Shown here piece after piece: positions 63,799 to 64,000 of a stretch of DNA of 64,000 bases. Within the stretch, counting starts at the first letter, position 1; each line of letters begins with the position of its first letter. Both the position numbers and the translations under genes were made by a program. The notes under the pieces are model-generated. The model was not told the DNA's origin. It saw only the letters and a list, made by a program, of their open reading frames with translations, and did not search any database. Source of the DNA: Mayamaea pseudoterrestris (lineage: Eukaryota > Bacillariophyta > Bacillariophyceae > Sellaphorales > Sellaphoraceae); the NCBI GenBank assembly GCA_027923505.1, contig BROI01000001.1:1148501-1212500 (forward strand), in the 5' to 3' direction.

Positions 63799-64000
63799 GT
63801 TCGATTTGCAAACTTGCGCTAGGGTATAAGCACGAGATTCGAATAGGATTGACGCCTTTTTGCAGGCTGGACATTAAAATGGCCGCTCTGCGTCGAGTCA
63901 CAAGAGAGATGGTCCGCCGCTGCGTCTCCACGCGCATCCGTTGAGAGCAGCGGTGCGACATTCTTGGGTTGAGAGTGTTACGGTAAGGTTCGAGTTTAGT
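63799..64000. promoter_or_regulatory. Upstream region of the kinase gene, possible start of the next gene
   Basis: Two hundred bases upstream of the kinase gene. On the plus strand an ATG at 63879 opens a basic, leader-like stretch (MAALRRVTREMVRRCVSTRI) that stops after 21 codons unless spliced. It could be exon one of a mitochondrial-protein gene running out of the window; evidence is thin. Confidence 0.25.

Noticed and set aside
1-64000. tRNA or rRNA genes
   Set aside because: No B-box-like GGTTCGAATCC or conserved rRNA stretch was found by eye on either strand; a covariance-model scan would settle it.

Overview
The window is nuclear DNA of a single-celled eukaryote, most likely a stramenopile alga and probably a diatom (inference, about 70%). 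Genes are densely packed on both strands. They carry short GT-AG introns, mostly 70-112 bases. Proteins typical of that group recur: a DUF6824-like domain joined to a stramenopile-style AP2-like domain, a FAS1 protein with Pro/Ser linkers, Cys/His-rich 'GHCxRHG' repeats, a dioxygenase with a signal peptide ending in a run of Ala before Phe (like the diatom plastid leader), and a Copia element with a diatom/oomycete-type gag. No rRNA, tRNA, CRISPR or bacterial-style operon was seen.

Layout. 1-6139 (minus): eight-exon CHD-type chromatin remodeller, its 3' end cut by the window. 6910-8539 (minus): DUF6824/AP2-like regulator. 9236-9695: relic of a Cys-rich gene. 9756-11957 (minus): SEC63-like ER translocation factor. 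12445-14010 (minus): secreted FAS1 protein. 14285-14785 (minus) and 15131-16219 (plus): two membrane proteins back to back. 16386-19622 (minus): a mitochondrial carrier fused to EF-hands and a cyclic-nucleotide-binding-like domain. 19866-21130 (minus): a three-exon coiled-coil repeat protein. 21710-21833: a copied fragment of the ATIC gene end. 22092-24116: a broken Copia element with two identical LTRs. 24361-25686 (plus): PhyH-type dioxygenase. 26481-27521 (plus): zinc-finger protein. 27764-29176 (minus): BTB-like protein. 29902-31954 (minus): ATIC of purine synthesis. 32320-36195 (plus): SANT-domain nuclear protein. 37627-38865 (plus): conserved unknown. 40143-41263 (plus): leucine-rich-repeat protein. 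41487-42080 (minus): possible small mitochondrial protein. 42340-50137 (minus): a 2575-residue repeat protein with a C-terminal membrane segment. 50560-51247 (minus): Cys/His-repeat protein. 51657-52205 (plus): small membrane protein. 52430-53140: gene relic. 54333-56921 (minus): ankyrin/RRM protein. 57169-58944 (plus): acetyltransferase-PhzF fusion. 59113-60522 (minus): P-loop protein. 61284-63798 (minus): divergent protein kinase.

The genes do not form one pathway; housekeeping (purine synthesis, ER import, chromatin), signalling (calcium/nucleotide-regulated carrier, kinase) and lineage-specific genes are interleaved. Three things stand out: a strong excess of the palindrome TACCGGTA (17 exact copies by eye, about one expected), several unusual domain fusions, and very short exons in key protein motifs. 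Introns and exon joins were inferred from GT-AG sites, reading frame and conserved motifs; none has been tested against transcripts.
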